From Clostridia bacterium (GTDB lineage: Bacteria > Bacillota > Clostridia > Christensenellales > Aristaeellaceae): a stretch of 10,328 nt of DNA. Positions 1 to 7,119 of this stretch are shown here, piece after piece. Where the stretch lies: NCBI GenBank assembly GCA_016296675.1, contig JAEDIV010000093.1, forward strand, positions 1-10,328, given 5' to 3'. Every line of letters begins with the position of its first letter. Position 1 is the first letter of the stretch. The notes under the pieces were generated by a model that saw only the letters and a program-made list of their open reading frames with translations, did not search any database and had not been told where the DNA came from. A program made the position numbers and the translations under genes.

Positions 1-21
1 TGCCGCCAAAATCGATTGAAA

Positions 22-49
22 ATGGAGAGGAAGTGCGCTCCCTCTCCAT
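22..49 (-). terminator. Stem-loop, candidate terminator of the minus-strand operon
   Basis: A perfect 9-bp inverted repeat (ATGGAGAGG at 22-30, CCTCTCCAT at 41-49) encloses a 10-nt loop. Read on the minus strand, the stem runs into CCATTTTCAATC, so a short T-rich stretch follows it. It lies about 70 nt past the glutamine synthetase stop codon and is the best intrinsic terminator candidate for that operon, although the T-tract is short. The opposite orientation has no T-tract. Confidence 0.5.
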
Positions 50-64
50 ACCTCTTCCGGAGGT
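50..64. repeat. Small inverted repeat between two larger hairpins
   Basis: ACCTC (50-54) and GAGGT (60-64) form a 5-bp stem around TTCCG. It abuts the 22-49 stem and sits 14 nt from the 79-115 stem, giving three hairpins in a row. Alone it is too short to be significant; it is listed because of the tandem arrangement. Confidence 0.3.
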
Positions 65-78
65 TTGTTGATGATCTG

Positions 79-115
79 ACCAACCGGACTGCCGCTTATG
101 AGCAGTCCGGTTGGT
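79..115. terminator. 14-bp perfect stem-loop directly after the glutamine synthetase gene
   Basis: ACCAACCGGACTGC (79-92) pairs exactly with 102-115 around a 9-nt loop. The stem starts 3 nt after the TAA stop of the glutamine synthetase gene. On the plus strand it is followed by GTTTTAC, a weak T-tract, so it could terminate a plus-strand gene lying left of the window. On the minus strand no T-tract follows, so for the glutamine synthetase mRNA it may instead protect the 3' end or act together with the 22-49 hairpin. The fold is certain; the direction of function is inferred. Confidence 0.6.
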
Positions 116-118
116 GTT

Positions 119-1543
119 TTACAGATTGTAGTATCTGTCGAATTCTGCGGGATGGGGGATTTTAGAGAGCTCTCTAAGCTCCTCGCGCTTCATTCTGATG
201 AAATTTTTCAAAAGGGTCTCGGGGAACACGCCGCCTTTTACAAGGTATTCATGATCCTTTTCAAGAGCGTCGAGCGCTTCGTCAAGCGAAACGGGAAGGC
301 CCTGAAGCTTTTTCTTTTCTTCCTCAGGAAGATGATAGAGGTTGAAGTCGTAGGGGCCCCAGCCGTTTGCGTGCGGATCGATTTTGTTCACAATTCCGTC
401 AATGCCGGCCATCAGGAGCGCGGCATAGCAGAAATAGGGATTGCACGTTGCGTCAGGGTTGCGCAGCTCAAAACGGCGTTTATCGGGCGATTTTGCGTAT
501 GCGGGAATGCGGATAACGGCGCTGCGGTTGGATGTTGCGTATCCAACGGTTACGGGCGCTTCAAAGCCGGGAACCAGACGCTTAAAGGAGTTGGTTGAAG
601 GATTGGTGATTGCGCAAAGAGAGGCGATATGCTTAAGAAGGCCGCCCATAAAGTAATGCGCAGTTTCAGAAAGATGCGCGTAACCATTATCATCGGAGAA
701 CAGCGGTTTTCCGTCTTTGAAAAGCTGCATATGAACATGCATGCCGCTTCCGGCTTCTCCATAGATGGGTTTGGGCATGAAGGTTGCCGTCTTTCCGTAT
801 TTGAGGGCGGTATTTCTGATGATGTATTTGATCATCATGGTTGCGTCAGCCATCTTGCTCATTTTGCCAAGCTGGGGTTCAATTTCAAACTGACCGGAAG
901 CTGCAACTTCAGGATGGTGATAGTTGATCTCGATGCCGGCGTCGTTCATATGCATGCACATTTCGCTGCGCATTTCATAGGCTACATCGAAGGGCTTGGC
1001 GATATGATATGCCTTTTGCTTGGGAACGATGACGCCGCTTCCTTCGGTCGCGCTGTTGAAATAGGACTGATTGGCGTCGATGGAATATCCGACGCTGTTG
1101 GACGCAACTTCCCATCCTACCTGATCGAAAAGATAGAATTCGAATTCGGGAAGAATGAGCATTGTATCGGCGATTCCAAGATCCTGCATGTATTTTTCGG
1201 CAGCCAATACGATATTTCTCGGGTACTGCGCAAGAGGCTTGTTCTGAGGAGAATCAATGATCATGGCGTTTCCGGTCATCGAGAGGGTTGGAATCGCGCA
1301 GAACGGATCGATCACGGCTGTATCGGGGTCAGGAATAAACACCATGTCGCTCTTCTCGACGACCGCATAACCGTAATTGGATGCGTCAAAGCCGATGCCG
1401 CTTTTCATAGTATCTTCAGAAAAATTCTGCGCGGGAATAGTGACATGGCGATATTGACCGTTGATGTCGACCATCTTAAAGTCGATCATCCTGATGCCGT
1501 TTTCTTTGATCATGCGAAGAATGTCTTGCACTGTTTTTGCCAT
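119..1543 (-). CDS. glnA: Type I glutamine synthetase (glutamate-ammonia ligase)
   Basis: Makes glutamine from glutamate, ammonia and ATP in the cytoplasm; the family forms dodecamers. The chosen start gives 474 aa, a typical type I length, and has AAAGGAGAG 6-7 nt upstream; an in-frame ATG 21 nt earlier lies before that site and is rejected. Visible motifs, in order: beta-Grasp domain (about 1-105); FDASN at 52-56; metal ligands EFE at 133-135, E212, E220 and H269; the glutamate-binding flap PGFEAP at 325-330; NRSA at 339-342; and FELRNPD at 358-364. The C-terminal part resembles the beta subtype, including Tyr403 in NLYHLPEEE, equivalent to the adenylylated Tyr397 of E. coli GlnA. Odd point: in E. 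coli the first motif is FDGSS, and Ser53 helps bind ammonium; here that position is Asn. It is the last gene of the glycyl radical operon, 13 nt after the PHP gene. A housekeeping role is the default; a gamma-glutamyl-amine ligase is a less likely alternative. Confidence 0.95.
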   Translation of the reverse strand: MAKTVQDILRMIKENGIRMIDFKMVDINGQYRHVTIPAQNFSEDTMKSGIGFDASNYGYAVVEKSDMVFIPDPDTAVIDPFCAIPTLSMTGNAMIIDSPQNKPLAQYPRNIVLAAEKYMQDLGIADTMLILPEFEFYLFDQVGWEVASNSVGYSIDANQSYFNSATEGSGVIVPKQKAYHIAKPFDVAYEMRSEMCMHMNDAGIEINYHHPEVAASGQFEIEPQLGKMSKMADATMMIKYIIRNTALKYGKTATFMPKPIYGEAGSGMHVHMQLFKDGKPLFSDDNGYAHLSETAHYFMGGLLKHIASLCAITNPSTNSFKRLVPGFEAPVTVGYATSNRSAVIRIPAYAKSPDKRRFELRNPDATCNPYFCYAALLMAGIDGIVNKIDPHANGWGPYDFNLYHLPEEEKKKLQGLPVSLDEALDALEKDHEYLVKGGVFPETLLKNFIRMKREELRELSKIPHPAEFDRYYNL

Positions 1544-1549
1544 ATATAT

Positions 1550-1559
1550 CTCTCCTTTA
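1550..1559 (-). promoter_or_regulatory. Ribosome binding site of the glutamine synthetase gene, overlapping the PHP stop codon
   Basis: Minus-strand TAAAGGAGAG contains both the TAA stop of the PHP gene (1557-1559) and a strong Shine-Dalgarno sequence, 6 nt before ATG. It fixes the synthetase start at 1543 and suggests translational coupling. The same TAAAGGAG arrangement recurs at the GHL10-to-GNAT junction near 5918-5925. Confidence 0.8.
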
Positions 1560-2246
1560 ATCATTCAGTGAACGTACGATTTTGGAATTTCCGAGCTTGG
1601 CTTCCGAGAAAATCTCATGAATATCATTGACAGGGTTCTTAAAAAGCATTGCTCCGCAGAGTACATTGGAACAAGAATGCGCGTCGCTTCCGGCGAACAT
1701 GAGTAGATGATTTTCCTCGGCTTCATGAAGCGCCTTTTCATTCCATTCTTCTTCACGGTTTCCTGCGTTAAAGACTTCGTAGGCTTCAACAGAGGAAGGA
1801 TCCGGCTTGAAATCAGGAATATAGGGCGCCTGTCTGTAGGGATGCGCGTGGATGATTCTGCCGCCGGCACGATAAACAGCTTTTATGTAATCCTCATAAG
1901 GGAGCTGATCGATGTCGGGGTTTTCAAGAAGAAACTTTTCATCAAGACCATATGTGAGAAGTTCACGCCCTGCCTGAAACGTCTCCCAGCCGAAGATGAC
2001 CTTTAAACCGACCTCATCGCCTGCCTTCTTTGCCGAGCGATATCCGCGCGTAAGGTATTCAACTTTTTCTTCCCATGGAAGATCGCGGTCACAGCCGATA
2101 TTTGCGTTAAAAAAGTGATCGGTGATTGCGATCAGATGATAGCCGGCTTCTTTGCAGGCTTTTGCGATATCATAACCGGTATCGTGTCCGCAGCGGCTGG
2201 TTTCAGAAGTGTGAAGATGAAGCTGAACGAGATATCCGTTATACAT
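1557..2246 (-). CDS. PHP-domain metal-dependent phosphoesterase
   Basis: A 229-aa single-domain protein of the PHP (polymerase and histidinol phosphatase) superfamily, predicted to be a cytoplasmic metallo-hydrolase acting on a phosphate ester. The metal-site motifs are all present in order: HLHT at 10-13, TDHF at 42-45, Glu88 in GWETF, HAHPYR at 133-138 and GSDAH at 186-190. There is no signal peptide or membrane segment. The start is supported by AGGAG about 8 nt upstream of ATG. It lies 25 nt after the activase gene and its stop overlaps the ribosome binding site of the synthetase gene, so it is clearly in the same operon. Family members include histidinol phosphatase, nucleotide 3'-phosphate phosphatases and cyclic-phosphate phosphodiesterases. 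The sequence does not say which, and no histidine genes are nearby. A substrate linked to the glycyl radical pathway is only an inference. Confidence 0.88.
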   Translation of the reverse strand: MYNGYLVQLHLHTSETSRCGHDTGYDIAKACKEAGYHLIAITDHFFNANIGCDRDLPWEEKVEYLTRGYRSAKKAGDEVGLKVIFGWETFQAGRELLTYGLDEKFLLENPDIDQLPYEDYIKAVYRAGGRIIHAHPYRQAPYIPDFKPDPSSVEAYEVFNAGNREEEWNEKALHEAEENHLLMFAGSDAHSCSNVLCGAMLFKNPVNDIHEIFSEAKLGNSKIVRSLND

Positions 2247-2271
2247 GGTTTTGCTCCTGTTTCATAAAATG

Positions 2272-3165
2272 TCAGTGAATGGAAAACGGCTTTGAGATCA
2301 GATGACGGTGTTTTTCGGTCAATACAGCGATGGTTTCTTTGTCCAGAAAATCCATGGAATCATACGCGGGTTCTTTTCCAAGAAGCCGCGATTTGCTTAC
2401 GCCGAGCGGGTGATAGGGTTCAAACTCAACGGATTCGACGCAGGCGTACTTTTTGACAAGGGTAAACACATTTATGATGTGATCATCGGTTACGTTTACG
2501 CCGGGAATCATCGGACAGCGAAGGATGACTCTTTTTGAAAGGTCGTTCAGGAAGGATAGATTCTCCAAAATGGAATTATTTGACACGCCTGTGTATCTGA
2601 TATGGGATTCTTCGTCGATGGTTTTGATGTCATAAAGAAAAAGATCTGTGTATTTTGATATTTCGGCGATTTTGGCTTTATCGGCATATCCCGAGGTTTC
2701 AATTGCCGTATGGATTCCGTTTTTCTTCGCTTTTATAAGAAGCGAGAGCGTAAAATCAAACTGCATAAGCGGCTCGCCGCCGGAAATCGTCATACCGCCT
2801 GTGGACTGATAAAACGGTTTGTCCCGCAAAACAGTATGGATGACTTCATCAGCGGACATTTCTTTTCCGCACAATTCTATGGCCTGCGGAAAGCATGATG
2901 AAGCGCATTTTCCGCATGATGAACAGGCATCCCTGTGAAAAATATGTTTCCCGTCAGAAAACATGTGATTTTCGCATGTGTTTTGACATTCACCGCAGAG
3001 AACGCACTTGTCGGGATTCAAAAGAATCTCGGGCGATTTTCTGTGAGATTCAGGATTGTGGCACCATGCGCAGCGCAAAGGACAGCCTTTCAGAAATACC
3101 GTGGTTCTGATTCCGGGGCCGTCGTCTGTACAGAAACGCTGGATATTGAATACTATCCCATTCAT
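2272..3165 (-). CDS. Glycyl radical enzyme activating protein (radical SAM)
   Basis: Cleaves S-adenosylmethionine to a 5'-deoxyadenosyl radical and abstracts a hydrogen from the glycine of its partner enzyme, here the product of the gene immediately upstream. The 297-aa sequence starts with the activase signature (DDGPGIRTTVF at 14-24) and has the radical-SAM cluster C28-x3-C32-x2-C35. An inserted ferredoxin-like domain follows with two four-Cys sets, C54/C57/C60/C64 and C81/C84/C87/C91, and then GGEP at 129-132. The two extra [4Fe-4S] clusters are typical of activases for the dehydratase/lyase type of glycyl radical enzyme and are absent from the classical pyruvate formate-lyase activase (family knowledge). 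The gene begins 5 nt after the partner's stop, and its ribosome binding site (GAGG, about 10 nt before ATG) lies in the last codons of the partner gene, so the two should be translated in step. Confidence 0.95.
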   Translation of the reverse strand: MNGIVFNIQRFCTDDGPGIRTTVFLKGCPLRCAWCHNPESHRKSPEILLNPDKCVLCGECQNTCENHMFSDGKHIFHRDACSSCGKCASSCFPQAIELCGKEMSADEVIHTVLRDKPFYQSTGGMTISGGEPLMQFDFTLSLLIKAKKNGIHTAIETSGYADKAKIAEISKYTDLFLYDIKTIDEESHIRYTGVSNNSILENLSFLNDLSKRVILRCPMIPGVNVTDDHIINVFTLVKKYACVESVEFEPYHPLGVSKSRLLGKEPAYDSMDFLDKETIAVLTEKHRHLISKPFSIH

Positions 3166-3170
3166 TTAGA

Positions 3171-5270
3171 TCAAACCTCGTGTGACGTTCGCTCGATAAC
3201 CTCCGCCTGCATCTCAGGGGAGATTCTTACGAAATAGTCGCTGTATCCGCCGATACGGACGACGAGATCATTGTACTCATCAGGACTGGCCTGTGCTCTT
3301 AAGAGGGTTTCACGGTCGACAACATTCAGCTGAATTTCGAATCCGCCGCGGCCTATATAGGTTTTGATGAGATGCTTTACTGTTTCGGAAGATTGATTTG
3401 TGAACGTCTTCTTGGAAAACTTCATGTTCACGGCAACTCCGCCGATGAGATCGGTGTGCTTCCATTTGGTACTGGACAGGATGGATGCAGTGGGGCCGTT
3501 CTTTTCTCTTCCCTGACAGGGACCGGATCCGTCTCCGAGCGGGAAGCCGGCTTTTCGCCCGTCTGGGGAGGCCTGGGTGTTTCTTCCGAATTGCTCATGC
3601 ATAACCCAGCAGAAAACGCTTGGAATCAAACGGGCATTTTGCAAAATCGGCGTATGCTTTTTGCACTCTGAAACGATGTGTGTAACGATCGATACAAACA
3701 TTTCGTCAACTTCGTCCACGTCGTTTCCGTATTTGTCAATGCGGTTAAGAAGCATTTGACGAAGCGGCTCATAGCCTTCGAAGTTTGCATCCAGGGCATT
3801 TTTTATCTGTGCAATGGTAAAGAGCTTTTTTTCGAAAACGACTTTCTTTATGGCATAAAGGGAATCGATGAGGTTGGCCATACCGACAAAGCTCGGCATG
3901 ATCCAATTGTATCTTGCGCCGCCGCACTCGATGTCAAGACCGTTTTTTAGACAGTCATTAACAAAGCACGAAAGAAGCGGATGGCGGCACTTGATTTTTC
4001 TGAATTTTCTGTATTCATTCTGCTCATTGAAATTTTTGAGAATTGAAGCATCCAAATCGGAAAGAACGAGGGAAAGCAGATCGTCAAAGGACGAATACTC
4101 TCTGTCCATTCGGTTGAGCAGAAGGGCAAGCATATTGGTGTAAGGGCTTGCGACCCATACGTTTGAGGAGGCAATCGGCGTAATCTCGACGCAGGTTGAA
4201 TGGATATAATCGTGCGCCTCGGATTCGTTAACGCCGTAGGAAAGAAGACCTTCTGTGATGACGCGGTCATTAAAAATTGCCGGATGCGATCTTCCTTTGG
4301 CGAGGATGTCCATCGCTAAAGAAAGCGTGGATTCAGGCGTATCCGGTGTGTAGCAAAGCCCGACGGACGGGTAAACGAGATGCACATCGTCAATCGCCTG
4401 AAGAAACATATGCGTAAGCTCATTGGATACAAGATGACCCGACTTGTCGTATCCGCCCACCATGTAGCCGCTGGATAATCCGTGCGGAACGCGGTTGTTG
4501 ATCTGTATGGCCAATAAATCGATAAGCGTCTGCGCCATTTCTGTTGTCAGCGTTCCGGATTCTATATCGCGCCTGAAATACGGATACAGATATCTGTCAG
4601 GCCGGCCCAGTTGAAACTGCTGCATGGAATAAGGACGAAGCGGGGAATAGCTGAGTGCAAGCGAAATAAAGTGAACGCACTGAACCGCCTCATGAAAAGA
4701 CCTTGCGGGAAAACGGGGGACTCGGGAAGTGATCTCTGAAATCAGAAGAAGCTCCTTTTTTCGCGCGGGATCGGTTTCTTCTTCCATTTGGCGAAGCGCT
4801 TCTTTTGAATATGTTTCGGAGAAGGCCAATACTCCATTCAGTGCGCTTTTGCAGGCTTTATAAAAGATACGCTTCTCTTCATCCGCATTTTGGAGATACA
4901 CGTCAATATCCTTTAATATTCCGTCGATTCCCTTATTAAGAACCAGTTCAAAATCAACAGCCATATGGGAATCCTGACCTTCCCAATACGCATATTGTTT
5001 GACGATGGTGTCTTTATAAAGATCGTATTCTTTCTGCTCATCCTCCGTCAGGCGATAATCGGATTTTCCGACAATCAATTCGTCCTTTGATATAGACGGA
5101 TGGATATTTCGAAATGCGTATTCCCATGCATTGCCGAAAAGCGATTCGATACTGCCTTTTTCCGATTTCAGATACCGATAAAAATAAAGATAGAATTCAT
5201 CATAGCATATAAAGGGAGCGACGGCTTTATCGCGTAAATTTTTGACGCGTTTTTCATCATACAAAAACAT
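3171..5270 (-). CDS. Glycyl radical enzyme of the dehydratase/lyase type, substrate unknown
   Basis: An oxygen-sensitive cytoplasmic radical enzyme with the PFL-like ten-stranded barrel fold. Key residues: the thiyl-radical Cys360 in STCVE, with the general-base Glu362 two residues on, and Gly675 in RIGGYSDYF as the radical glycine near the C-terminus. Other family blocks are ELIVG at 64-68, AIFNDRVI at 331-338, the GGARYN block at 450-455, ASPDGRKAG at 567-575 and NGPTA at 591-595. Cys-x-Glu argues for glycerol/propanediol dehydratase, choline lyase, hydroxyproline dehydratase or isethionate lyase-like chemistry; pyruvate formate-lyase has adjacent Cys-Cys. At 699 aa it is about 80-150 residues shorter than most of these, with much of the loss before Cys360. 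The usual Gly before the active Cys is Thr here, and the radical site reads GGY where AGY or SGY is common. ATG is preceded by AGGGAGGG at good spacing. It is the first gene of the operon, just after its own promoter. No microcompartment or aldehyde dehydrogenase genes are in view, so the substrate stays open. Confidence 0.93.
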   Translation of the reverse strand: MFLYDEKRVKNLRDKAVAPFICYDEFYLYFYRYLKSEKGSIESLFGNAWEYAFRNIHPSISKDELIVGKSDYRLTEDEQKEYDLYKDTIVKQYAYWEGQDSHMAVDFELVLNKGIDGILKDIDVYLQNADEEKRIFYKACKSALNGVLAFSETYSKEALRQMEEETDPARKKELLLISEITSRVPRFPARSFHEAVQCVHFISLALSYSPLRPYSMQQFQLGRPDRYLYPYFRRDIESGTLTTEMAQTLIDLLAIQINNRVPHGLSSGYMVGGYDKSGHLVSNELTHMFLQAIDDVHLVYPSVGLCYTPDTPESTLSLAMDILAKGRSHPAIFNDRVITEGLLSYGVNESEAHDYIHSTCVEITPIASSNVWVASPYTNMLALLLNRMDREYSSFDDLLSLVLSDLDASILKNFNEQNEYRKFRKIKCRHPLLSCFVNDCLKNGLDIECGGARYNWIMPSFVGMANLIDSLYAIKKVVFEKKLFTIAQIKNALDANFEGYEPLRQMLLNRIDKYGNDVDEVDEMFVSIVTHIVSECKKHTPILQNARLIPSVFCWVMHEQFGRNTQASPDGRKAGFPLGDGSGPCQGREKNGPTASILSSTKWKHTDLIGGVAVNMKFSKKTFTNQSSETVKHLIKTYIGRGGFEIQLNVVDRETLLRAQASPDEYNDLVVRIGGYSDYFVRISPEMQAEVIERTSHEV

Positions 5271-5297
5271 GGTTTTCCCTCCCTTGTGCTTTTCTAT

Positions 5298-5326
5298 ATT
5301 TTAACAAAATTATGCTTCAATTGCAA
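5298..5326 (-). promoter_or_regulatory. Sigma-A-type promoter of the glycyl radical operon
   Basis: On the minus strand, TTGCAA (5321-5326), a 17-nt spacer and TAAAAT (5298-5303) resemble the TTGACA-17-TATAAT consensus. The predicted transcript starts about 20 nt before ATG, giving a short leader that ends in AGGGAGGG. The -35 overlaps a CAATTG palindrome (5318-5323) that could bind a regulator, but it is too short to claim as an operator. Confidence 0.65.
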
Positions 5327-5327
5327 T

Positions 5328-5359
5328 AGAAAAATAATAGAGCTGGGAAATACCGGCTC
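5328..5359 (-). terminator. Weak intrinsic terminator after the GNAT gene
   Basis: Minus-strand GAGCCGG pairs with CCCAGCTC (arms within 5340-5359; one mismatch, loop of about 6 nt), followed by TATTATTTTTC. It begins 6 nt after the GNAT stop codon and lies just before the next operon's promoter, which is the expected place. The stem is short and imperfect, so some read-through is likely. Confidence 0.45.
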
Positions 5360-5365
5360 AAAAAA

Positions 5366-5911
5366 TCAAAGCGTTTTGATCATGAAATACTCTTTGAGGA
5401 CCGTTCCGTTTTTAAGAATTATGGCGTTGGGCTTGAAAGAGACGATTTCAAACCCCATTTTTTCATACAATGCGCGTCCGCGCTCGTTTCCTTCAATAAA
5501 TTCAAGCTCAAGCTGGCGGATGCCTTTTTCCTTGGCGACATGAATCATCAATTCAAACATTTGTGTACCGATACCGAGATTCCAGAATTCCTTGTAAAGC
5601 GCGATGGCAACGCTGGCGCGGTGGCGGGTCTTGATTCGGTTGTTCATCATCAGATGACAGTTGCCGGCAAGCCGTCCGTCTACTTTGCAAACGGCCATCA
5701 TATCATAATCGGACTGAACGACATTGGTAATAAAGCGCTCTTCCTGTTCGAGCGTCATCAGGCATTCCTCAGGATACCGAAGAACAAATTCGGTCTCTCC
5801 GGCCGTTTTATAAAGATATTCCAAAAGCTCAGGAGCGTCTGAGAGTGCGGGAGAGTCAAGAAAAGCGTGCTTTCCGTTTTTTAATTCGAATTCGATTGTA
5901 TCGATTTTCAT
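5366..5911 (-). CDS. GNAT-family N-acetyltransferase
   Basis: A 181-aa protein predicted to move an acetyl group from acetyl-CoA to an amine; the acceptor is unknown. The GNAT fold is visible in motif A (about 98-117), with the acetyl-CoA pyrophosphate loop NLGIGT at 111-116 in place of the usual Q/R-x-x-G-x-G/A, and in motif B (about 134-153), with NERGRALYEKMGFE, the most typical GNAT signature. The N-terminal 70 residues include an LSDAPELLEYL segment like those of YjcK/RimJ-type proteins. There is no signal peptide. The start is supported by AAAGGAG 6 nt upstream, overlapping the TAA stop of the preceding hydrolase-like gene, so it is translationally linked to it. Its place after two carbohydrate-active genes could mean an amino-sugar acceptor, but such genes often sit in operons without a shared pathway. 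Confidence 0.9.
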   Translation of the reverse strand: MKIDTIEFELKNGKHAFLDSPALSDAPELLEYLYKTAGETEFVLRYPEECLMTLEQEERFITNVVQSDYDMMAVCKVDGRLAGNCHLMMNNRIKTRHRASVAIALYKEFWNLGIGTQMFELMIHVAKEKGIRQLELEFIEGNERGRALYEKMGFEIVSFKPNAIILKNGTVLKEYFMIKTL

Positions 5912-5917
5912 AGTGTT

Positions 5918-5925
5918 CTCCTTTA
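5918..5925 (-). promoter_or_regulatory. Ribosome binding site of the GNAT gene, overlapping the upstream stop codon
   Basis: Minus-strand TAAAGGAG joins the TAA stop of the GHL10-like gene (5923-5925) to a strong Shine-Dalgarno sequence 6 nt before the GNAT ATG. It fixes the start and implies coupled translation. Confidence 0.75.
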
Positions 5926-7119
5926 TTTGTCGTTTGCAAAATAGACGCAGATTTCGCCGTTATTGTCAAAGGAGCGGATATATTCGGGTATGGAGTTTAA
6001 AGACAGATGCAATTCACCGCCTCTTGGAAGGGAAGCGGAAATGGTTTCGGTATAGGAATCGTACACAAGTTCAAAAGAAGAAAGCGAAAAATCCAAGGGA
6101 TTAACGATTGTAATCCCGTCATCTTCAGAAAAAGCCAGCGCAAAAGCGCCTTCTCTGAAAAGACAAAAGCCCATGGTTTTTGTATCTTTCAATGCGGATA
6201 AATCTTTATGGAGCAAAGATGACGAAAAGTTGTCGTACGCCTGTATGCCGATCAGTGTCTGAATATCGCGTTCGGCCGTTTCTTCACAGATACTTCTGAC
6301 CCAATCAGACGTCTTGTCGTAGGCTTTTGAATATGCCATCGGAATAAGAAAATCGCACATCTTTGAAAGATCTTCATAATTCTGACCGTAATGAAGGTCG
6401 GAAAATTCATGCGATGCATACGCGCCTTCAGGCATCACAGCTGCAGACAACATGACTTTAGGATGATCTTTTCTGATCATCGAATAAATCTGCTGGGCAA
6501 AGGATGTGACATCGCTGCGTCTTGCGTTGGCAAACGCACGAAGAGTTTTATCGCCGTTTTTGTATGCGTCAAAGAGAAACTCGTGGCTTTCATCAGAATA
6601 AAAGGCTTTTTCAATATAGCGCTTTAACAGATCGATATCCGCGCCTTCTTTCTGATAAGCCAAAAGGTCATTTTCGTCCCAACCGTAGAGCATATGGTTA
6701 TAGCGAATATAGTCAAGATGAACACCGTCAACAGAATAATTCAGCAGCATTTCTTTAATGATCCTTTTAAGATAAGAAAGATAATCTGCGTTTTTGAGCG
6801 AGATGAGACCTTTATCCTTTCCTTTTTTGAAATGGCAGCGACCGCTTTCGGGATGAAGCGATTTATAGTGTTCATCGGATGCGGAGGTGAACCATGCGTG
6901 TACGCGAATCCCCGATGCATGCGCCGAATCGATCAATTCCCTAAGAAGATCCCGTTCGCTTGCGTGGGGACAGATGCCGGAAAGAAACGCGGCTTTTCCG
7001 TTTAAGCCTTTGGTCAGAAAAAACACATCCGTAAATCCGGCGCGTTTTAAATAGGCAATGACCTTATCCGCGCCGAAATCAATGATGTTCTGCTGCCAGA
7101 GCCAAACGCCTTTCATCAT
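5923..7119 (-). CDS. Intracellular glycoside hydrolase-like protein (GHL10 / DUF187 type)
   Basis: A 398-aa protein with a (beta/alpha)8-barrel-like N-terminal region (about 1-330) and a small beta-rich C-terminal tail (about 335-398). The barrel landmarks fit the GHL10/DUF187 (YngK-like) glycosyl hydrolase-like family: GVWLW at 4-8, RVHAWF at 72-77, the diagnostic DGVHLDYIRY at 131-140, with Asp136 the likely catalytic acid, and LIPMAYSK at 258-265. Members are thought to act on glycosidic bonds, but few have been tested. Many homologues are secreted or anchored; this one has no signal peptide and should be cytoplasmic. Its ATG overlaps the TGA stop of the GH51 gene by 4 nt (ATGA). A second ATG follows directly, and the first is preferred because AAGGAG lies 8 nt before it. 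The tight coupling to an arabinofuranosidase suggests a joint role in trimming an imported oligosaccharide. Confidence 0.8.
   Translation of the reverse strand: MMKGVWLWQQNIIDFGADKVIAYLKRAGFTDVFFLTKGLNGKAAFLSGICPHASERDLLRELIDSAHASGIRVHAWFTSASDEHYKSLHPESGRCHFKKGKDKGLISLKNADYLSYLKRIIKEMLLNYSVDGVHLDYIRYNHMLYGWDENDLLAYQKEGADIDLLKRYIEKAFYSDESHEFLFDAYKNGDKTLRAFANARRSDVTSFAQQIYSMIRKDHPKVMLSAAVMPEGAYASHEFSDLHYGQNYEDLSKMCDFLIPMAYSKAYDKTSDWVRSICEETAERDIQTLIGIQAYDNFSSSLLHKDLSALKDTKTMGFCLFREGAFALAFSEDDGITIVNPLDFSLSSFELVYDSYTETISASLPRGGELHLSLNSIPEYIRSFDNNGEICVYFANDK

Noticed and set aside
1544..1564. Upstream ATG adding seven residues to the glutamine synthetase
   Set aside because: The strong AAAGGAGAG lies between this ATG and the next one and is well spaced only for the ATG ending at 1543; the extra residues are not family-like.
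629..1630. Long 333-codon open frame on the plus strand, opposite the glutamine synthetase gene
   Set aside because: It is the mirror of a clearly real gene. The translation shows no domain, is rich in His, Phe and Cys, and has no ribosome binding site at its ATG. The open frame follows from the codon use of the opposite strand.
3171..5270. Pyruvate formate-lyase (pflB) as the identity of the radical enzyme
   Set aside because: The active site has a single Cys followed by Val-Glu, not the adjacent Cys-Cys of pyruvate formate-lyase, and the activase carries two extra iron-sulfur clusters typical of other subfamilies.
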